From NCBI GenBank assembly GCA_000702085.1, contig KL370861.1, forward strand, positions 188,911 through 252,910: DNA of 64,000 nucleotides. The letters run 5' to 3'. This stretch comes from Lachnospiraceae bacterium P6A3 (GTDB lineage Bacteria; Bacillota; Clostridia; Lachnospirales; Lachnospiraceae). Below the pieces are notes generated by a model, which was not told the origin of the DNA, made no database searches, and saw nothing but the letters and a program-made list of their open reading frames with translations. A program made the translations under genes and the position numbers. Of the stretch, positions 49,667-58,306 are shown piece by piece (position 1 is the first letter of the stretch; each line of letters begins with the position of its first letter).

Positions 49667-51691
49667 ATGAAAAGAAAACTGGCTGCTTTATTATGTTCCG
49701 TTCTTCTGCTTACGGGATGCGGAAATGACAACACGCTTCCCAAGTGTGCGGATCTGATCACAACGACCGACAGGGAAATATCCGTATCGGTTTCAAGAAT
49801 TGATAATCTGCCCTCTGATTTCCTCATGGGGGCGGATGTTAGTTCGTACCTGTCCATAGATAAGAGCGGGGCTGTTTATTACGATTATGACGGCAATAAG
49901 CTCGATATGGACGGTTTCTTTGCGCTTTTGAAAAGCAGCGGAATGGACATCGTCAGGTTCAGGGTCTGGAATGATCCTTATGATGACAAAGGAAGAGGAT
50001 ACGGCGGAGGAAACTGTGACACTCAGGCGGCAGTTACCATGGGACAAAGCGCTACAAAAGCCGGACTTCAGGTAATGATAGATTTTCACTATTCCGACTT
50101 TTGGGCTGATCCAAACAAGCAGATGACACCCAAGGCATGGCTTGTCATGTCCGACGATGAGAAGGAAGCCGCGCTGGAGAGCTTTACCAGAGAATCACTT
50201 ACAAAGCTTAAGGATGCCGGAGTCAACGTGACCATTGTTTCCGTGGGAAATGAAACCGACAACGGAATGAGCGGTGAAACGGGATGGGCCGAAAGATGTT
50301 CTCTTTACAACGCAGGAAGCAGAGCCATAAGAGAAGTATTTTCCGACGCCCTGATCGCGGTTCACTATTCTAATCCTGAACACGATTACGTTACATACGC
50401 AAAACATCTTGCGGATTACAATGTGGACTACGATATTTTCGGAACCTCTTATTATCCCTGTTGGCACGGAAGTCTCGAGAATCTTACTTCTGTCATGAAG
50501 GAGATTGCTGACATTACCGGAAAGCGTGTAATGGTTCTCGAAACCTCCTGGGCATATACTCTTGAAGACGGTGACGGAAACGGCAATACGGTTTCTCATG
50601 AAGAGAATTCTGATAATCCTTATTACAGCTTCAGTGTTCAGGGACAGGCCGATGAAATATCTTCCGTAACTCAGGCTATCGCGGATGTAGGTGATGCCGC
50701 TCTCGGGTGTTTATACTGGGAACCTGCATGGATTCCCGTCAACTATTACAATCCCCAGGGACGTGATGCTGATAAGGTGCTTGAAGCCAACAGAAAGGCA
50801 TGGGAAAAGTACGGCTCCGGTTGGGCATCAAGCTATGCTTCCGTTTACGATCCTGCGGACGCCGGAGTTTATTACGGAGGAAGCGCTGTCGATAATCAGG
50901 CATTGTTTGATTTTGCGGGATATGCACTGGATTCGCTCAATACCTTCAGATATATGAGAGAGGGTCATGAAGCTGAGGGACTTACTCTATCCCAGATAAT
51001 CATGCCTGCGCCCATTTCTCTTGAATACGGAGAGGATATACACGATTACCTGCCCATGACGGTAAGAGGAGAGCTTGATAACAAGCAGAGACTTACTTTT
51101 AACGTCGAATGGGATGAAGAAGAACTTGCCGGAATTACGGAAGTCGGAGAGTATACCGCCCATTGCACGATAACCGATGAGATACCCGGCAGCGACGGAA
51201 CTCCCAGAAAAGTAATGATCAAGGTAAATATACTTCCGGAAAATCTTCTTATTAACGGTGATATGGAAAGAGGAGATGCGACCGGATGGACCATAAGCGA
51301 TCCGATGGCAGGAATTACGACAGACGATCCGTACAGAGGGGATTATTCGCTTCATTTCTGGAGTGAGGGTCAGGTTTCTTTTACCGCTTCCCAGAGTATT
51401 ACAGCAGGTGCTGACGGAGAACTGGTCTTTTCAATGAAGGCACAGGGCGGCGATATGGGAGACGGTCACATAGTTAAGATCGTTGTCACGAACGAATCCA
51501 CGGGCGCATCCGTCGAAGGAAGCGTAACACTTGCGGGATGGCAGAAATGGCAGGAGACAGGTTCAATAGGTGATTCCGGCATACCTTCCCTGGAGGCCGG
51601 TGCAGGAGATAAGATCACTCTTGAGATCGTTGTATCGGGCGCAGCAGGCGGCTGGGGAACGATAGATGATGTGTTCTTGGCATATAAGTAA
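49667..51691 (+). CDS. ganB: Secreted GH53 endo-beta-1,4-galactanase with C-terminal carbohydrate-binding module
   Basis: ATG 49667 starts a lipoprotein signal (MKRKLAALLCSVLLLTGCG), giving 674 aa. The GH53 domain (about residues 48-430) has GADVSSYLSI, FRVWNDPYDD, the acid/base Glu196 in VGNETDNGM and the nucleophile Glu292 in VLETSW. A bacterial Ig-like linker domain (about 455-530) and a galactan-binding CBM61-like module (NLLINGDMERGDATGW..GTIDDVFLAYK, about 530-674) follow. It cleaves beta-1,4-galactan outside the cell; the fragments suit the neighbouring transporter. Confidence 0.92.
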   Translation: MKRKLAALLCSVLLLTGCGNDNTLPKCADLITTTDREISVSVSRIDNLPSDFLMGADVSSYLSIDKSGAVYYDYDGNKLDMDGFFALLKSSGMDIVRFRVWNDPYDDKGRGYGGGNCDTQAAVTMGQSATKAGLQVMIDFHYSDFWADPNKQMTPKAWLVMSDDEKEAALESFTRESLTKLKDAGVNVTIVSVGNETDNGMSGETGWAERCSLYNAGSRAIREVFSDALIAVHYSNPEHDYVTYAKHLADYNVDYDIFGTSYYPCWHGSLENLTSVMKEIADITGKRVMVLETSWAYTLEDGDGNGNTVSHEENSDNPYYSFSVQGQADEISSVTQAIADVGDAALGCLYWEPAWIPVNYYNPQGRDADKVLEANRKAWEKYGSGWASSYASVYDPADAGVYYGGSAVDNQALFDFAGYALDSLNTFRYMREGHEAEGLTLSQIIMPAPISLEYGEDIHDYLPMTVRGELDNKQRLTFNVEWDEEELAGITEVGEYTAHCTITDEIPGSDGTPRKVMIKVNILPENLLINGDMERGDATGWTISDPMAGITTDDPYRGDYSLHFWSEGQVSFTASQSITAGADGELVFSMKAQGGDMGDGHIVKIVVTNESTGASVEGSVTLAGWQKWQETGSIGDSGIPSLEAGAGDKITLEIVVSGAAGGWGTIDDVFLAYK

Positions 51692-51707
51692 AATACATGA
51701 TATTATC

Positions 51708-51739
51708 ATGGGGACGGCTTTCCGGCCGTCCCCATTTTT
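51708..51739 (+). terminator. Rho-independent terminator after the galactanase gene
   Basis: ATGGGGACGGC (51708-51718) pairs with GCCGTCCCCAT (51725-51735), followed by TTTTT. Confidence 0.92.
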
Positions 51740-51756
51740 GGGCGGAGGAAAAATAA

Positions 51757-51936
51757 ATGTTTACTTTACTTGTTATCTTTATAGTTCTGGCGATAATCTG
51801 GACAATACTTAAACTCCTTGCAAAGGCCATAAAGCTGCCTTTTAAGATACTGGGAGTTTTATTAAGCCAGCCTTTTGCTACGATATTCTGGATAATCGTA
51901 ATTGTGTATATCGTATATTATGTGATAGGCCACTAA
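51757..51936 (+). CDS. 59-aa small membrane protein
   Basis: ATG 51757 follows GCGGAGGAAAA (51742-51752). The product is 59 aa with two hydrophobic helices (FTLLVIFIVLAIIWTILKLLA and ATIFWIIVIVYIVYYVIGH). The next gene begins 16 bases later after AGGAGGAG, so they form a pair. Function unknown. Confidence 0.7.
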   Translation: MFTLLVIFIVLAIIWTILKLLAKAIKLPFKILGVLLSQPFATIFWIIVIVYIVYYVIGH

Positions 51937-51952
51937 GGAGGAGAACTGATAA

Positions 51953-52858
51953 ATGAGCTATTCATCATCGTTTCAGTTGGAGAGATTTCTTGAGGAATTT
52001 TCGAGTGCTGCAGAGGGTTGGACTTATGCATCCAGCTTCTTTAATTTCCTGAGATTTGCAATGGGCGTTCTTACAATAGTCGGAATGTGGGCTATGTTTG
52101 AAAAGGCGGGTGAGAACGGATGGGGGTCTCTTATTCCTTATTACAGAACATACCTGCTTTATAAGATTGCGGATATGAAGAAGCTTTTCTGGCTGTATCT
52201 GGTCACTGCACTTACCTCTACATTAATGGTCTTTATCCTTATTATTACTTTCTTTTATTCGATCTTTACTATGATCAGTAATTTTGAAACCGGCCTGTAC
52301 GGTTCGGCAGGCTCGATCTTTGCAATGCTGGTGATCATCGGCGTGGCTTCGGTCATCGGTCTGGTACTCAGGATAATCAATGCGGTAAACCTTACCAAGA
52401 CATTTAACATCAGCGGAGGATATGCGGTAGGTATATTTTTCCTTCCCGCGATTTTCTACATGATAATCGGTCTTTCCAAGAATATTCATCACAAGAACGG
52501 TTTATCCGCTACGCAGGGCTATAACGGACAGGGCGGTCAGGCTCAGGATCCTTACAGACAGAATCCTTATCAGCAGAACCCCTACCAGCAGAACCCCTAC
52601 CAGCAGAACCCCTACCAGCAGAACCCCTATCAGCAGAACCCCTATCAGCAGAACCCCTATCAGCAAACCAACTATCAGCAGAACAATTACGCACAGAATA
52701 ATTATCAGCAAAATCCCTATTCCGAGACGACATATGCACAGAATGCATATGATCAGAGTGCGGCTTCTGCATCCGCTCAGAATCCCTATGCAAATCCTCC
52801 CAGGGACGAAGCGTGGAAGACTATTTACGACGACAGCGTGAACAATATCGATAATTAA
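51953..52858 (+). CDS. DUF5684-like membrane protein with NPYQQ repeats
   Basis: 301 aa. The N-terminal 180 residues have about four helices and the MFEKAGENGWGSLIPYYRTYLLYKIA motif typical of DUF5684. The C-terminal 115 residues are rich in Asn, Gln, Pro and Tyr, with seven NPYQQ copies in tandem followed by degenerate ones. The tail is probably extracytoplasmic or cytoplasmic disordered. Function unknown. It is co-transcribed with the 59-aa protein. Confidence 0.75.
   Translation: MSYSSSFQLERFLEEFSSAAEGWTYASSFFNFLRFAMGVLTIVGMWAMFEKAGENGWGSLIPYYRTYLLYKIADMKKLFWLYLVTALTSTLMVFILIITFFYSIFTMISNFETGLYGSAGSIFAMLVIIGVASVIGLVLRIINAVNLTKTFNISGGYAVGIFFLPAIFYMIIGLSKNIHHKNGLSATQGYNGQGGQAQDPYRQNPYQQNPYQQNPYQQNPYQQNPYQQNPYQQNPYQQTNYQQNNYAQNNYQQNPYSETTYAQNAYDQSAASASAQNPYANPPRDEAWKTIYDDSVNNIDN
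52562..52666 (+). repeat. 15-bp tandem coding repeat (seven NPYQQ units)
   Basis: The unit AACCCCTA(T/C)CAGCAG is repeated seven times almost exactly, flanked by weaker copies. Third-base identity between copies shows recent expansion by slippage. Confidence 0.9.
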
Positions 52859-52912
52859 TTTTCCTGAGGGAAAAATGTCTTTGAAAAAAGTAAAAAATCA
52901 TTGTTTTTTTCC

Positions 52913-52944
52913 TTGACATGACGATTCATTTTGGATAATATAAT
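52913..52944 (+). promoter_or_regulatory. Promoter of the tRNA cluster
   Basis: TTGACA at 52913-52918 is followed after 17 bases by TAATAT (52936-52941), or after 20 by TATAAT (52939-52944), just ahead of the tRNA-Arg gene. Confidence 0.7.
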
Positions 52945-52957
52945 CGTTGTCTGTTTT

Positions 52958-53031
<74 letters not shown>

Positions 53032-53035
53032 TTAT

Positions 53036-53110
53036 GGTGGGTGTAGCACAGTTGGTTAGCGCGTCAGATTGTGGTTCTGAAGGTCGAGGGTTCGAGTCCC
53101 TCTACCCACC
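53036..53110 (+). tRNA. tRNA-His (anticodon GTG)
   Basis: It begins with the extra G at -1, which pairs with the C at 53110, typical of tRNA-His. Anticodon stem TCAGA/TCTGA with loop TTGTGGT (GTG), T arm GGGTTCGAGTCCC. Confidence 0.95.
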
Positions 53111-53112
53111 CT

Positions 53113-53131
53113 CGCCAACAGGCGTTTTTTT
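53113..53131 (+). terminator. Short terminator between tRNA-His and tRNA-Gln
   Basis: CGCC (53113-53116) and GGCG (53121-53124) with loop AACA, followed by seven T. The stem is short but the U tract is good; partial read-through is likely. Confidence 0.55.
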
Positions 53132-53163
53132 ATGACCGCAGGTAACTAGTTCGGACCGGCCGT

Positions 53164-53235
53164 AGGGCTATCGCCAAGCGGTAAGGCACAGCACTTTGAC
53201 TGCTGCACTCGTGGGTTCGAATCCCGCTAGCCCTG
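53164..53235 (+). tRNA. tRNA-Gln (anticodon TTG)
   Basis: Acceptor AGGGCTA/TAGCCCT, D arm GCC/GGC, anticodon stem CAGCA/TGCTG with loop CTTTGAC (TTG), T arm GGGTTCGAATCCC. Confidence 0.95.
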
Positions 53236-53240
53236 TATAT

Positions 53241-53313
53241 GAGACACTAGCTCAGTCGGTAGAGCACTTGACTTTTAATCAAGTTGTCGAGGGTTCGATT
53301 CCCTCGTGTCTCA
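53241..53313 (+). tRNA. tRNA-Lys (anticodon TTT)
   Basis: Acceptor GAGACAC/GTGTCTC, anticodon stem CTTGA/TCAAG with loop CTTTTAA (TTT), T arm GGGTTCGATTCCC. Confidence 0.95.
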
Positions 53314-53319
53314 CTGGGA

Positions 53320-53346
53320 AACCCCGAATTTTTCGGGGTTTTTTGT
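53320..53346 (+). terminator. Rho-independent terminator of the tRNA cluster
   Basis: AACCCCGAA and TTCGGGGTT pair perfectly across a short loop, followed by TTTTTG. Confidence 0.9.
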
Positions 53347-53383
53347 TTATAACGGAGTTTTGCAGTTTTAGCGGTACCCTAAA

Positions 53384-53770
53384 ATGAATATCAATAAGAC
53401 CAGAGTTATTAAGACCATCATTTACATCCTTGCAATAACAGGGCTTTTAATGGCTTTGTTACCGCTTGCGCCCGCCAATGATTTTTTCTGGCATGCGGTT
53501 CTTCCCTGGGATAGGGAGACAATCGCTGTTGTCGCTTCGTCTTTTCTCCTCATGTACGGACTGATTCTCGGTTTTGCAAACCGCGCTTTGTGTAAGCTTC
53601 TGGTAAGCAGAGCATCCTTTTTATGCGGTTCGATCACCTGTATTGTTTTTGATCTTATATATCTAATTTATACCCATAAAAAGTATGGCGGATTTTATTT
53701 CGTGATAGTTAATCTTCTGGCACTGCTTCTGCCGATACGCGCAAGATACAGAAAATTACGCGGTAAATAA
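53384..53770 (+). CDS. Small polytopic membrane protein, unknown function
   Basis: 128 aa from ATG 53384, weak ribosome binding site. Four hydrophobic segments (about residues 8-25, 44-62, 68-90 and 97-117) and a basic C terminus (RARYRKLRGK). No family recognised. A terminator hairpin follows at 53809-53840. Confidence 0.55.
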   Translation: MNINKTRVIKTIIYILAITGLLMALLPLAPANDFFWHAVLPWDRETIAVVASSFLLMYGLILGFANRALCKLLVSRASFLCGSITCIVFDLIYLIYTHKKYGGFYFVIVNLLALLLPIRARYRKLRGK

Positions 53771-53808
53771 ATTGTCCGGGTTACATTTTCATTAAACGCA
53801 TAAACAAT

Positions 53809-53838
53809 AGGAAGTCGCATTATATGCGGCTTCTTTTT
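53809..53838 (+). terminator. Rho-independent terminator
   Basis: GAAGTCGCA and TGCGGCTTC pair (one G-T pair) around TTATA, followed by TTTTTATTT. Confidence 0.85.
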
Positions 53839-53894
53839 ATTTATGGTATTATGTACTGGGTCATTTACAGAATAAATTCAGGGAAGATTCAGTC

Positions 53895-55559
53895 ATGAAC
53901 AAAGTCAGGGACTTTATAAAAAAGAATTATCACTTCAGCCGCAGAACTGCGGTTTTTTCCGGCATATACGGATTTCTGGTCGGTCTTTCATATGTTCTCG
54001 GATATCAGCTTGAAAAATATAACATGACACTTCCGGGAATTTCGGGGAAGTTTAAGATCTTTCTGCTTGCTCTTCTTATCATGATTCCTGCGGGACTGAT
54101 AGCTTATTCCGCATTCATGTTTATGGAAAAATCAGGCGCATCAAAGGGCAAGACCGGTGACAAGCCGAAAGCCGGATCACGCAAAGTATTTTTGATTTCA
54201 TTTATCGCTATCTTAATTTGCCGCATTCCCGTATTTCTCGCATATTACCCTGCGGTAATGTCCTATGATTTCGGAAGACAGTATATAGAGGCTTCAAGGG
54301 GACATGTTTGGTTTTATGATTATCAGCCTCTTATCCATACGGAAGTTATCAGGATCTTTTATCTGATAGGAACAAAGCTCGGAAGCGTTGAAACCGGAAT
54401 GGCACTGCTTTGCATTTTCCAGGTTGCGGTTACGTCCGCTATTTTGGCGTACACGATTTCTTTTATGGTAAGAGTCACCGGCAGGACTTTCCTTTTCCCC
54501 GTTTTTGCGGTTCTTTATGCACTTCTTCCCATGCATGAACTTATATCGGTGATTATGACCAAGGATGTTTTCTTTTCCGCATTCTTCGTATTGTTTATAT
54601 GCCTTCTTTACGAAAGGTCGCAGAAGAAATCAATCCCTCTTGATATTGCCATAATCCTTACGGCGGTTTTGAATATAACCTTCAGGAAGAATTCGGTTTA
54701 TGCCATGGTTTTCCTGATCGTCGGATTTCTTATCTATGAGAAAAAAATACGGGATAAGATCCTGTCCGCGGTTCTTATCATCATCTGTATCGCATCGGGA
54801 CTCGGAGCACACAATGCTATGCTCTACGGTTTCAAATGTATCAAGGGCAACAATTCCGAAATGTACAGCGTTCCCATGATGCAGGTTATGAGAACATATG
54901 TTAATCAGAAAGATAATCTGACACAGGAGCAGTATGAGATGATCTGCAAGCTCCTTCCTCTTGAGATGGACGGCATCGGCTATACGCCTTATTGCTCCGA
55001 CTGTGTCAAGAACTACAGCGGTTACCGTACTGAAGTGTGGGGCGGAGGCGTCAGCGGATTTTTCGAAGAGTGGAAGAGTCTGGGACTTGCTTATCCCAAT
55101 GAATACATCGATGCGTTCCTGTTCCTGAATAAAGGCTACTGGTATCTTCCGGATAAAATGTATGCGGAAGTTTTTGGCGTGGGAGCGGAGACAGGTAAAG
55201 GACTTCTTCATACCTACAACTGTACCTTCGGTCTTGAGGACGGCGTGACGGAAACCTGTTATGCCCCCGGAGTCAGAAGCTATTACGAGCAGGTCATTAA
55301 TGAAAATGCATTCTTTACATGGCCTTTATTGAATCAGCTCTTCAGACCGGCCTTTTATTTCTGGCTTTTTATATTTACGGTATTTGCCGCAATATGGAAG
55401 AAGAACCGCAAGGGATGGCTTCTTCTTACCTATCCTTTGTTTTATATGGCTACGCTTTTCTTCGGACCGCTTGTCTATTTGAGATATATGTATCCGATCA
55501 TATTATCGCTTCCGGTTCTTATGTCTGTGATCCTCTTTGAAAGATCCCGCGAAAAATAA
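53895..55559 (+). CDS. DUF6020 family polytopic membrane protein
   Basis: 554 aa with about ten hydrophobic segments. The order of helices, the long extracytoplasmic loop in the C-terminal third (LPLEMDGIGYTPYCSDCVKNY) and the motifs VMSYDFGRQY and MTKDVFFSAFFVLFICLLYERS resemble DUF6020 and other GT-C-like membrane proteins of Lachnospiraceae, which are probably linked to cell-surface polysaccharide. No ribosome binding site stronger than AGGGAAG is seen. Role not proven. Confidence 0.7.
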   Translation: MNKVRDFIKKNYHFSRRTAVFSGIYGFLVGLSYVLGYQLEKYNMTLPGISGKFKIFLLALLIMIPAGLIAYSAFMFMEKSGASKGKTGDKPKAGSRKVFLISFIAILICRIPVFLAYYPAVMSYDFGRQYIEASRGHVWFYDYQPLIHTEVIRIFYLIGTKLGSVETGMALLCIFQVAVTSAILAYTISFMVRVTGRTFLFPVFAVLYALLPMHELISVIMTKDVFFSAFFVLFICLLYERSQKKSIPLDIAIILTAVLNITFRKNSVYAMVFLIVGFLIYEKKIRDKILSAVLIIICIASGLGAHNAMLYGFKCIKGNNSEMYSVPMMQVMRTYVNQKDNLTQEQYEMICKLLPLEMDGIGYTPYCSDCVKNYSGYRTEVWGGGVSGFFEEWKSLGLAYPNEYIDAFLFLNKGYWYLPDKMYAEVFGVGAETGKGLLHTYNCTFGLEDGVTETCYAPGVRSYYEQVINENAFFTWPLLNQLFRPAFYFWLFIFTVFAAIWKKNRKGWLLLTYPLFYMATLFFGPLVYLRYMYPIILSLPVLMSVILFERSREK

Positions 55560-55568
55560 AAAAAATTC

Positions 55569-55623
55569 TTGCTTAAATCAAAACGGTAGACTACAATAGC
55601 AAATAGGAAAACGGTTTCCTATT
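55569..55623 (+). promoter_or_regulatory. malQ promoter with a LacI-type operator
   Basis: TTGCTT (55569-55574), 17 bases, TACAAT (55592-55597). Immediately downstream a 22-base palindrome with arms AATAGGAAA (55602-55610) and TTTCCTATT (55615-55623) around ACGG overlies the transcript start; GGAAAACGGTTTCC resembles sites bound by CcpA/LacI-family regulators. Confidence 0.75.
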
Positions 55624-55637
55624 TTGGGAGAATAATT

Positions 55638-57158
55638 ATGGCTAAACAGGAACATATCAGAAGAGCGGGTATACTTCTTCCGGTTTCGTCACTTCCTTCG
55701 GAATACGGCATCGGAACATTCGGAAAAGCGGCATATGACTGGATCGATTATCTGAAAGCATCGGGTCAGTCTTATTGGCAGATCCTGCCACTTGGCCCCA
55801 CCGGATACGGAGATTCTCCTTATCAGAGTTTCTCTACATTTGCGGGTAACCCGTATTTCATAGATCTCAATGTCCTTATCGAAAAAGGCCTCATAAGAAA
55901 GTCCGAATGCGATGCACTCGACTGGGGCGGAAGCGTCAGATATGTGGACTACGAGAAGATGTTCACTTCCCGTTTTGCAATCCTCAGAAAGGCTTATACG
56001 AGGGCTGTTAAGGCAGGACTTTTACAGGATAAGGACTTTATGTCTTTCTGCAAGAAGAATAAATCCTGGCTGAATGATTATGCTCTCTACATGGCTCTTA
56101 AGAATCATTTCGGAGGAAAGAGTTATCTTCTCTGGGACGACGATATAAGACTCCGTGATAAGAAGGCTATGGAGAAGTACACCAAGCTTCTTGCTTCCGA
56201 TATCGGATTCTATATGTTCCAGCAGTTCGAATTTGATTCACAGTGGAAGAAGCTTAAAAAGTATGCCAATGACAACGGCATTTTGATCATCGGAGATATC
56301 CCGATATATGTTGCTCCCGACGGAGCGGACACCTGGTCGGATCCTAAACTGTTCCAGCTTGATGAAAAGGGTTATCCTACTGCGGTTGCGGGATGTCCTC
56401 CCGATTGTTTTACAGAAGACGGCCAGCTCTGGGGCAATCCGCTTTATGACTGGGATTATCACAAGAAGACGGAATATAAGTGGTGGATGAGAAGGCTTAA
56501 AGCCTGTTTTGATATGTATGATATCGTCCGTATAGACCACTTCAGAGGTTTTTATTCATACTGGTCGGTGCCTTACGGAGATAAGAATGCACGCGGAGGC
56601 AAGTGGGTAAAGGGTCCCGGATTTGAATTCTTTGCGGAGATGAAACGTCAGCTCGGCGACAGACCCGTTATCGCAGAGGATCTTGGATTCTTAACCGACG
56701 GAGTTATCAGGATGGTTGAGAAGACGGGATTCCCGGGAATGAAGATCGCACAATTCGGTTTTGACCCTTCCGCAAACAGTGAACATGCTCCTCACAATTA
56801 CGACAGGAATTTCGTTGTATATACCGGAACTCATGACAACGATACCATTCTTCACTGGTCACTTAACTGTGAAAAGAAGACAGCGAAGTATGCGATGAAA
56901 TATACCGGAGTCAAGAAGAGAAGCGATCTTCCCACAGCTATCATCAGAGAGTGCTTTGCATCTGTTGCGGACACCTGCATAATTCCCATTCAGGATTATC
57001 TGGAACTTGATAACGAAGCAAGGACCAACACTCCTTCAACTCTCGGAGATAACTGGAAGTGGAGATGCACCTACTCCGACTGGAGCGAAAAGCTTTCGAA
57101 GAGAATGAACAAGCTGGTTAAGCTCTACGGAAGAGACAATATGACAGCACCCAGATAA
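55638..57158 (+). CDS. malQ: 4-alpha-glucanotransferase (amylomaltase)
   Basis: 506 aa, GGAGAA upstream. GH77 signatures: RRAGILLPVSSLPSEYGIGTFG (N terminus), SYWQILPLGPTGYGDSPYQS (about residues 48-67), DIPIYVAPDGADTW (about 220), IVRIDHFRGF (nucleophile region, about 296-305) and IAEDLGF (about 350). Conserved YTGTHDNDT (about 396). It moves glucan chains between maltodextrins in glycogen and maltose metabolism. Confidence 0.96.
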   Translation: MAKQEHIRRAGILLPVSSLPSEYGIGTFGKAAYDWIDYLKASGQSYWQILPLGPTGYGDSPYQSFSTFAGNPYFIDLNVLIEKGLIRKSECDALDWGGSVRYVDYEKMFTSRFAILRKAYTRAVKAGLLQDKDFMSFCKKNKSWLNDYALYMALKNHFGGKSYLLWDDDIRLRDKKAMEKYTKLLASDIGFYMFQQFEFDSQWKKLKKYANDNGILIIGDIPIYVAPDGADTWSDPKLFQLDEKGYPTAVAGCPPDCFTEDGQLWGNPLYDWDYHKKTEYKWWMRRLKACFDMYDIVRIDHFRGFYSYWSVPYGDKNARGGKWVKGPGFEFFAEMKRQLGDRPVIAEDLGFLTDGVIRMVEKTGFPGMKIAQFGFDPSANSEHAPHNYDRNFVVYTGTHDNDTILHWSLNCEKKTAKYAMKYTGVKKRSDLPTAIIRECFASVADTCIIPIQDYLELDNEARTNTPSTLGDNWKWRCTYSDWSEKLSKRMNKLVKLYGRDNMTAPR

Positions 57159-57165
57159 ATACAAA

Positions 57166-57200
57166 ATACCCCCCGCAACTGATTGGCTGCGGGGGTATTA
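57166..57200. terminator. Bidirectional terminator between malQ and the CYTH gene
   Basis: ATACCCCCCGCA pairs with TGCGGGGGTAT (one bulged C) in the 42-base gap between two convergent genes, flanked by A and T on either side, so it can serve both. Confidence 0.85.
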
Positions 57201-57722
57201 TTATGCTTCTTCTTCGGTATCGTCTAAATTGAAATTATCCGTCATTGCCATATCAGAGTTGTGATACTTGGGCTCATATGTTACGTCGCGGCCGAACCAT
57301 TCGGGAGGAAGGAAGTTCTGAGCGGCTTCTATACTTCCGAATTCGACCTCTGCGATCATGAGAGGTGCAAAGGGCTTATCAAATACGTCCAGCTCTATGA
57401 GGAGTGAATACTCATCGGGGGGCTTGGGAGTTCCTTCGATTACCTGGGGATGCTCCAGGGGGATGAGATATCTTTTCTTGGAAATGACATTGCCGTCAGC
57501 TTTTGTAAGGAGATGGTAATAGCCTTCCGATGTAAGCGGAAGATTTGCTTCTTCTCTCTGCATGAGTCCGGATCCTTTGTATGTGAGAATGAAGTCATCA
57601 TCCTCACGTCTGATCCTGACTACGGGATTGGTACACAGATAAGCCTGCTCTATTAAGTGAAACGGATAACTTTCAATATCATCCGGTAATTTGTCTATTA
57701 AGAATTTTCTTTCTATTTCCAT
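57201..57722 (-). CDS. CYTH domain phosphohydrolase
   Basis: 173 aa. MEIERKFLI is the EXEXK motif at the N terminus; RIRREDDDFILTYKG (about residues 38-52) and EEANLPLT give the other basic and acidic residues of the triphosphate tunnel, ending with EVEFGSIEAAQNF. The enzyme binds inorganic or nucleoside triphosphate with metal; the substrate is unknown. It is transcribed with the DJ-1 gene 16 bases upstream. Confidence 0.9.
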   Translation of the reverse strand: MEIERKFLIDKLPDDIESYPFHLIEQAYLCTNPVVRIRREDDDFILTYKGSGLMQREEANLPLTSEGYYHLLTKADGNVISKKRYLIPLEHPQVIEGTPKPPDEYSLLIELDVFDKPFAPLMIAEVEFGSIEAAQNFLPPEWFGRDVTYEPKYHNSDMAMTDNFNLDDTEEEA

Positions 57723-57738
57723 TTTTATAACTGCCTTA

Positions 57739-58305
57739 TCAGAACGCGGGCGATTGATGAACTATTGCCTTTGCTATCTTTACGGCTTCTTCCCTTCCTG
57801 CACATATTCCTGTGATGGCCAGTGCAAAATCAATTGATGCACCCATTCCCTGACCTGTGATGATCCCCGAGTCGATTTCCACGGGAGAGTGGGTTACTAC
57901 GGCGCCGCCTTCTTCAAGGTGTGATTCAAAAGAAGGATGGCTTGTTGCTTTTCTGCCCCTGAGGTATCCTCTGTGGGCAAAGATGCTGGGTGCCGCGCAG
58001 ATGGCTGCGATGTATTTTCCGGCACCGTAGAAATTTCCGATGATGTCCAGAAGGTCTCCGCAGGCTTCAAGGTTTTCCGTACCCACCTTTCCTCCGGGGA
58101 GAACGAGCATGGTGTATTCATCCTTATTTATATCGGCTATGATCTTGTCAGCCTTTACCTGTATGCCGTGAGATCCGTTTACCTCGAGTCTTCCGTTTAT
58201 TGAGATCATATCGATATCTATTCCGGCACGTCTTACGATGTCTACTACGGTAAGTCCTTCGATTTCTTCAAAACCGTCTGCAAGGAAAATCGCTACTTTA
58301 TTCAT
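57739..58305 (-). CDS. DJ-1/PfpI family protein
   Basis: The start at 58305 (MNKVAIFLADGFEE) is taken because CGGAGG lies just upstream on the minus strand; the longer frame start (58347) overlaps DUF4317. 188 aa. The FEEIEGLTVVDIVRRAG motif, LVLPGG, and the nucleophile elbow AAICAAPSIF identify the YajL/DJ-1 glutamine-amidotransferase-fold group, thought to have glyoxalase or deglycase activity. Confidence 0.9.
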   Translation of the reverse strand: MNKVAIFLADGFEEIEGLTVVDIVRRAGIDIDMISINGRLEVNGSHGIQVKADKIIADINKDEYTMLVLPGGKVGTENLEACGDLLDIIGNFYGAGKYIAAICAAPSIFAHRGYLRGRKATSHPSFESHLEEGGAVVTHSPVEIDSGIITGQGMGASIDFALAITGICAGREEAVKIAKAIVHQSPAF

Positions 58306-58306
58306 A

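Noticed and set aside
52562-52666. Noncoding minisatellite or CRISPR
   Set aside because: The 15-bp units are in frame and encode NPYQQ within a protein tail.
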